Source: Serratia sp. UGAL515B_01
GTDB taxonomy: Bacteria > Pseudomonadota > Gammaproteobacteria > Enterobacterales > Enterobacteriaceae
Direction: 5' to 3'
Length of the DNA stretch: 64,000 bases
NCBI RefSeq assembly: GCF_033095805.1
Contig: NZ_CP109901.1
Span: 2,356,001-2,420,000 of the forward strand
The position numbers and the translations under genes are program-made. The notes below the pieces were generated by a model. That model had not been told where the DNA came from. It did no database searches and worked only from the letters and a program-made list of their open reading frames with translations. This document shows positions 63,133-64,000 of this stretch, piece after piece; within the stretch, counting starts at the first letter, position 1, and every line of letters begins with the position of its first letter.

Positions 63133-63619
63133 TATTCTCACTCCGGGTTATGACTATTGCCATGGTTGGGCAACCGACAACACAAGCACCGCAGCCATTG
63201 CATGCTGCCGTATCCAAGGTTGGTTGGGCGATGCCCCCTAAACGAGGGCGGAAACGGATTGCCTGCGTTTCACAGCTATCCTGACAGCTCCGGCATTCTA
63301 CCCCCTGCAACGCCAGACAAAGGGCGGTAAAGGTCACCACATGCTGCCAGGGTTGATACTGCGGCGGATAAAACAGCTGAACCTCACAGGCATCTGCACA
63401 CTTTCGGCAAAAAGTACATTCGGCAAGCTGAAAATTGATCTCGGGAAAACCACCACTGCCTGCGATCAACACGCCAGTTTCACAGGCATTAATACAATCC
63501 TGACATCGGGTGCAGCCAGCAGTAAAAAGGGAGGGTTCGCACGACCACGGGGGGCGGATTACATCGGAACGATGACGCCATTGTCCGCTGAGCAATCTGC
63601 GTCGCGACAATTCGGCCAT
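63122..63619 (-). CDS. napF: Ferredoxin-type protein NapF
   Basis: NapF is a cytoplasmic iron-sulfur protein thought to help mature NapA. The 165-residue protein has four cysteine clusters: CTRCQDCINAC, CTFCRKCADAC, CRSCQDSC and CNGCGACVVGC. The start RRRLLSGQWR is typical. An AAGGA ribosome site precedes the ATG. It leads napFDABC. I cannot place FNR or NarP sites upstream with confidence. Confidence 0.96.
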   Translation of the reverse strand: MAELSRRRLLSGQWRHRSDVIRPPWSCEPSLFTAGCTRCQDCINACETGVLIAGSGGFPEINFQLAECTFCRKCADACEVQLFYPPQYQPWQHVVTFTALCLALQGVECRSCQDSCETQAIRFRPRLGGIAQPTLDTAACNGCGACVVGCPTMAIVITRSENNEQ

Positions 63620-64000
63620 AGGGTTTTTCCTTAAATGTTAGGAACATATAGGATGTATAAAGTAAAGCGATAATTTTTTATTGTTCTCTGATCACCACGC
63701 TGTGTTCCTTCATTATGCGCGAGCGCCGCTGACGCTCAATGGGTGTCAATTGAGGGACACAGTCTAATATGGGTAAATATAAAATAGGCTGAAAACTCGA
63801 ATAGCGATAATCACTCTTAATAGGTAAATAGTAGGAGAAGTTGCGCCAGATCAACCTCTGGCAGGTTTATAGCCACTTTATTCCGTCCCCTCGTTATTTA
63901 CGTAACCATATAACGGAGGCTCAACTGTTCGGTTAAGGACTATTTGGAGAAAATCACGGTACATTTCGGTTGCAAACATTATAATTTTGCGTCGAATAAA
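63620..64000. other. Upstream of napF, right window edge
   Basis: The 381-bp stretch should contain the nap promoter. Only a weak FNR-like half-site (TGATCA near 63689) and AT-rich sequence are visible, plus a short GAGCG/CGCTC stem near 63720-63738. No gene is recognised before the window ends. Confidence 0.4.

Noticed and set aside
63680..63710. FNR site for the nap operon
   Set aside because: Only a TGATCA-like half is present; the second half departs too far from TTGAT-N4-ATCAA to call.

Overview
The window reads as a chromosomal segment of an enterobacterium of the Serratia/Yersinia side of the order. Almost every protein can be read side by side with its Escherichia coli counterpart. 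The nap operon has the short napFDABC form, an invasin-family adhesin is present, and base composition looks moderate. Serratia is my best guess from memory of gene content; the sequence alone does not name a species.

Layout, left to right. (1) mntH (Mn2+ importer) with a Fur-like box and an IS1-family element about 50 bp upstream of that box. (2) Two tRNA-Ala(GGC) genes, gltX, and a divergent tRNA-Val x3 / tRNA-Lys operon. (3) An accessory block of about 26 kb between tRNA-Lys and ligA. It holds a giant inverse autotransporter (intimin/invasin type) with ten 99-residue Ig-like repeats. It also holds a complete catecholate siderophore locus (entCEBA, fepB, entS, fepDGC, entF-ybdZ-fes, fepA), with Fur-like boxes in each divergent promoter region, and an orphan DppA-like binding protein. 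(4) A conserved backbone: ligA, zipA, cysZ, cysK, ptsHI-crr, cysM, cysPTWA, yfeX, yfeY, yfeZ, a ygiW-like gene, ypeA, amiA, hemF and a yaiI-like gene. (5) mmuPM (S-methylmethionine salvage) behind a perfect 8-bp MetJ box, then maeB, talA, nudK and the periplasmic nitrate reductase operon napFDABC.

How the genes work together. EntC/EntB/EntA make 2,3-dihydroxybenzoate. EntE, the EntB carrier domain and EntF (with its MbtH partner YbdZ) assemble the enterobactin trilactone, and EntS exports it. FepA, FepB, FepDG and FepC import the ferric form, and Fes hydrolyses it. The periplasmic binding protein gene fepB carries a one-base deletion in a G run, so ferric-enterobactin import is predicted to be broken at that step unless the base is a sequencing error or another binding protein substitutes. 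cysZ, cysK, cysM and cysPTWA together take sulfate or thiosulfate to cysteine. ptsHI-crr is the general PTS.

The most interesting points are: the fepB frameshift in an otherwise intact locus; the exact 10 x 99-residue repeat array; the siderophore and adhesin block beside a tRNA cluster; a 262-bp gap inside the nap operon with a perfect hairpin and a four-cysteine relic placed where napGH lie in E. coli; the MetJ and PmrA-type sites; and an 11-bp inverted repeat upstream of cysK. I did not find a clearly new defence or mobile system.
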